Below, in pieces: positions 6,272 to 7,060 of a stretch of DNA of 7,060 bases; position 1 is the stretch's first letter; the number at the start of each line of letters is the position of its first letter. Source of the stretch: Nitriliruptoraceae bacterium (lineage in GTDB: Bacteria; Actinomycetota; Nitriliruptoria; Nitriliruptorales; Nitriliruptoraceae); NCBI GenBank assembly GCA_007121975.1, contig SKJO01000253.1, positions 1 to 7,060 of the forward strand. Direction: 5' to 3'. The notes beneath the pieces are model-generated. The model was not told the origin of the DNA. It was given only the letters and a program-made list of their open reading frames with translations, and searched no databases. The translations under genes were made by a program, and so were the position numbers.

Positions 6272-7060
6272 TCACCAGTCCGCGAGGGCGCCCTCCCAGC
6301 CGTCGGCGGCGAGCCCGACCCGGGCCAGCGCGGCCCGCAGATCGTCGGGCAGCGGCTCGTGCAGTCGGACCGGCACCCCCGTCGTGGGATGGTCGAAGGC
6401 CAGCACCGCGGCGTGCAGGAACGGCCGCTCGAGCCCGAGCGCCTCCGCCAGCCGGGGACGTGGCCCGTACACCGGGTCGCCGAGCACCGGATGGCCGAGC
6501 GCCGTCAGATGCACCCGGATCTGGTGGGTCCGCCCGGTCTCCAGCGCGCAGGCCAGCAGCGCGACCGGAGCGTCGATCCCCGGCACCTCGGCGGTGTCCA
6601 GAACGCGGTAGTGGGTGACGGCGGGTTTGCCCCCGGCGGTCACCGCGAAGCGGGTGCGCCGGTGCGCATCGCGGCCCACCGGCGCCTCGATACGTCCCCG
6701 AGGCTCTCGGGGGACCCCGGCGACCAGCGTCAGGTAGCGGCGGGTCACCGCCCGTCGCCGCAGCGCGTCGACCAGGCTGGCGTAGGCGGTGTCGGTCCGG
6801 GCCATCACCAGCAGCCCCGAGGTGTCCCGATCGAGGCGGTGCACCACTCCCGGACGGTGCGCCCCGGCGGCCGGGGCCAGCTCGATCCCGGCGGCGAGCA
6901 CCGCGTCGACCAGCGTGTCGCCGTCGTGGCCGGCGCCGGCATGCACGACCAGACCGGGGGGCTTGGCCACGACCAGCACCGCGTCGTCGAGCAGCCGCAC
7001 CGGGGGCAGCGCAGGCGGCGGCGCCGTGGGGGCGTCCGGCTCGTCGTCACGGACCTCGAC
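6272..7060 (-). CDS. rluD: RluD-type 23S rRNA pseudouridine synthase (5' end outside window)
   Basis: Converts specific uridines in 23S rRNA to pseudouridine; E. coli RluD acts on helix 69 (U1911, U1915, U1917). The window holds 262 codons plus TGA. The frame stays open to the right edge, beginning VEVRDDEPDAPTAPP, which looks like the end of an S4-domain segment and linker. I therefore treat the GTG at 7000 as internal and the gene as truncated by the window, missing its N-terminal S4 RNA-binding domain. The catalytic domain shows DAVLVVAKPPGLVVHAG near its start, the signature HRLDRDTSGLLV with catalytic Asp at 6830-6832, YLTLVAG, and the conserved GRTHQIRVHL followed by LGHPVLGDPVYG. In actinobacteria this gene usually follows lspA and lies in the dnaE neighbourhood, as here. 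The exact substrate (RluD rather than RluC/RluA) is inferred from similarity and context. Confidence 0.93.
   Translation of the reverse strand, partial: VEVRDDEPDAPTAPPPALPPVRLLDDAVLVVAKPPGLVVHAGAGHDGDTLVDAVLAAGIELAPAAGAHRPGVVHRLDRDTSGLLVMARTDTAYASLVDALRRRAVTRRYLTLVAGVPREPRGRIEAPVGRDAHRRTRFAVTAGGKPAVTHYRVLDTAEVPGIDAPVALLACALETGRTHQIRVHLTALGHPVLGDPVYGPRPRLAEALGLERPFLHAAVLAFDHPTTGVPVRLHEPLPDDLRAALARVGLAADGWEGALADW

Noticed and set aside
5991..6275. Minus-strand 94-codon open frame spanning the toxin-antitoxin promoter
   Set aside because: It runs through the operator-like repeats into the antitoxin in another frame and has no recognisable protein features.
6693..6716. CCCGAG/CTCGGG inverted repeat as a terminator
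   Set aside because: It lies inside the rluD coding region and is explained by its codons.

Overview
The window is very GC-rich, with strong G/C preference at third codon positions and several GTG starts. It carries a DnaE with a complete PHP metal site, and an RluD-type pseudouridine synthase encoded upstream of dnaE on the same strand. In Mycobacterium and Streptomyces these two genes lie in the same chromosomal neighbourhood, so the best reading is a chromosomal segment of an actinobacterium (Actinomycetota). The sequence alone does not let me name a genus or class.

Layout: (1) 1-2187, minus strand: the N-terminal 729 residues of dnaE, the replicative DNA polymerase III alpha subunit; the gene runs off the left edge. 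(2) 2188-2454: a divergent intergenic region with the dnaE ribosome-binding site, a perfect 11-bp inverted repeat in the dnaE leader, a weak promoter candidate on each strand, and a 17-codon ORF that has the better start signals for the gene to its right. (3) 2455-5082, plus strand: a membrane-anchored c-di-GMP enzyme with the order TM, CHASE-like extracellular domain, TM, PAS, GGDEF, EAL. (4) 5083-5396: a gap of about 314 bp between convergent genes, with one GC-rich hairpin and no gene I can support. (5) 5397-6022, minus strand: a two-gene toxin-antitoxin module, with a ribbon-helix-helix antitoxin followed by a PIN-domain toxin that overlaps it by GTGA; a direct repeat and a leaderless-type -10 element precede it. 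(6) 6023-6271: intergenic. (7) 6272-7060, minus strand: an RluD-type 23S rRNA pseudouridine synthase, cut by the right edge before its N-terminal S4 domain.

How the genes fit together: dnaE and rluD are housekeeping genes. The c-di-GMP signalling gene and the toxin-antitoxin pair look like accessory genes between them. Nothing in the sequence shows a functional link among the four units. I found no transposase, integrase, CRISPR array, tRNA or rRNA, and no convincing sign of an entirely new system. The points most worth a second look are the start of the c-di-GMP gene (a possible one-base frameshift), its divergent EAL loop, the promoter/operator arrangement of the toxin-antitoxin operon, and the inverted repeat in the dnaE leader.
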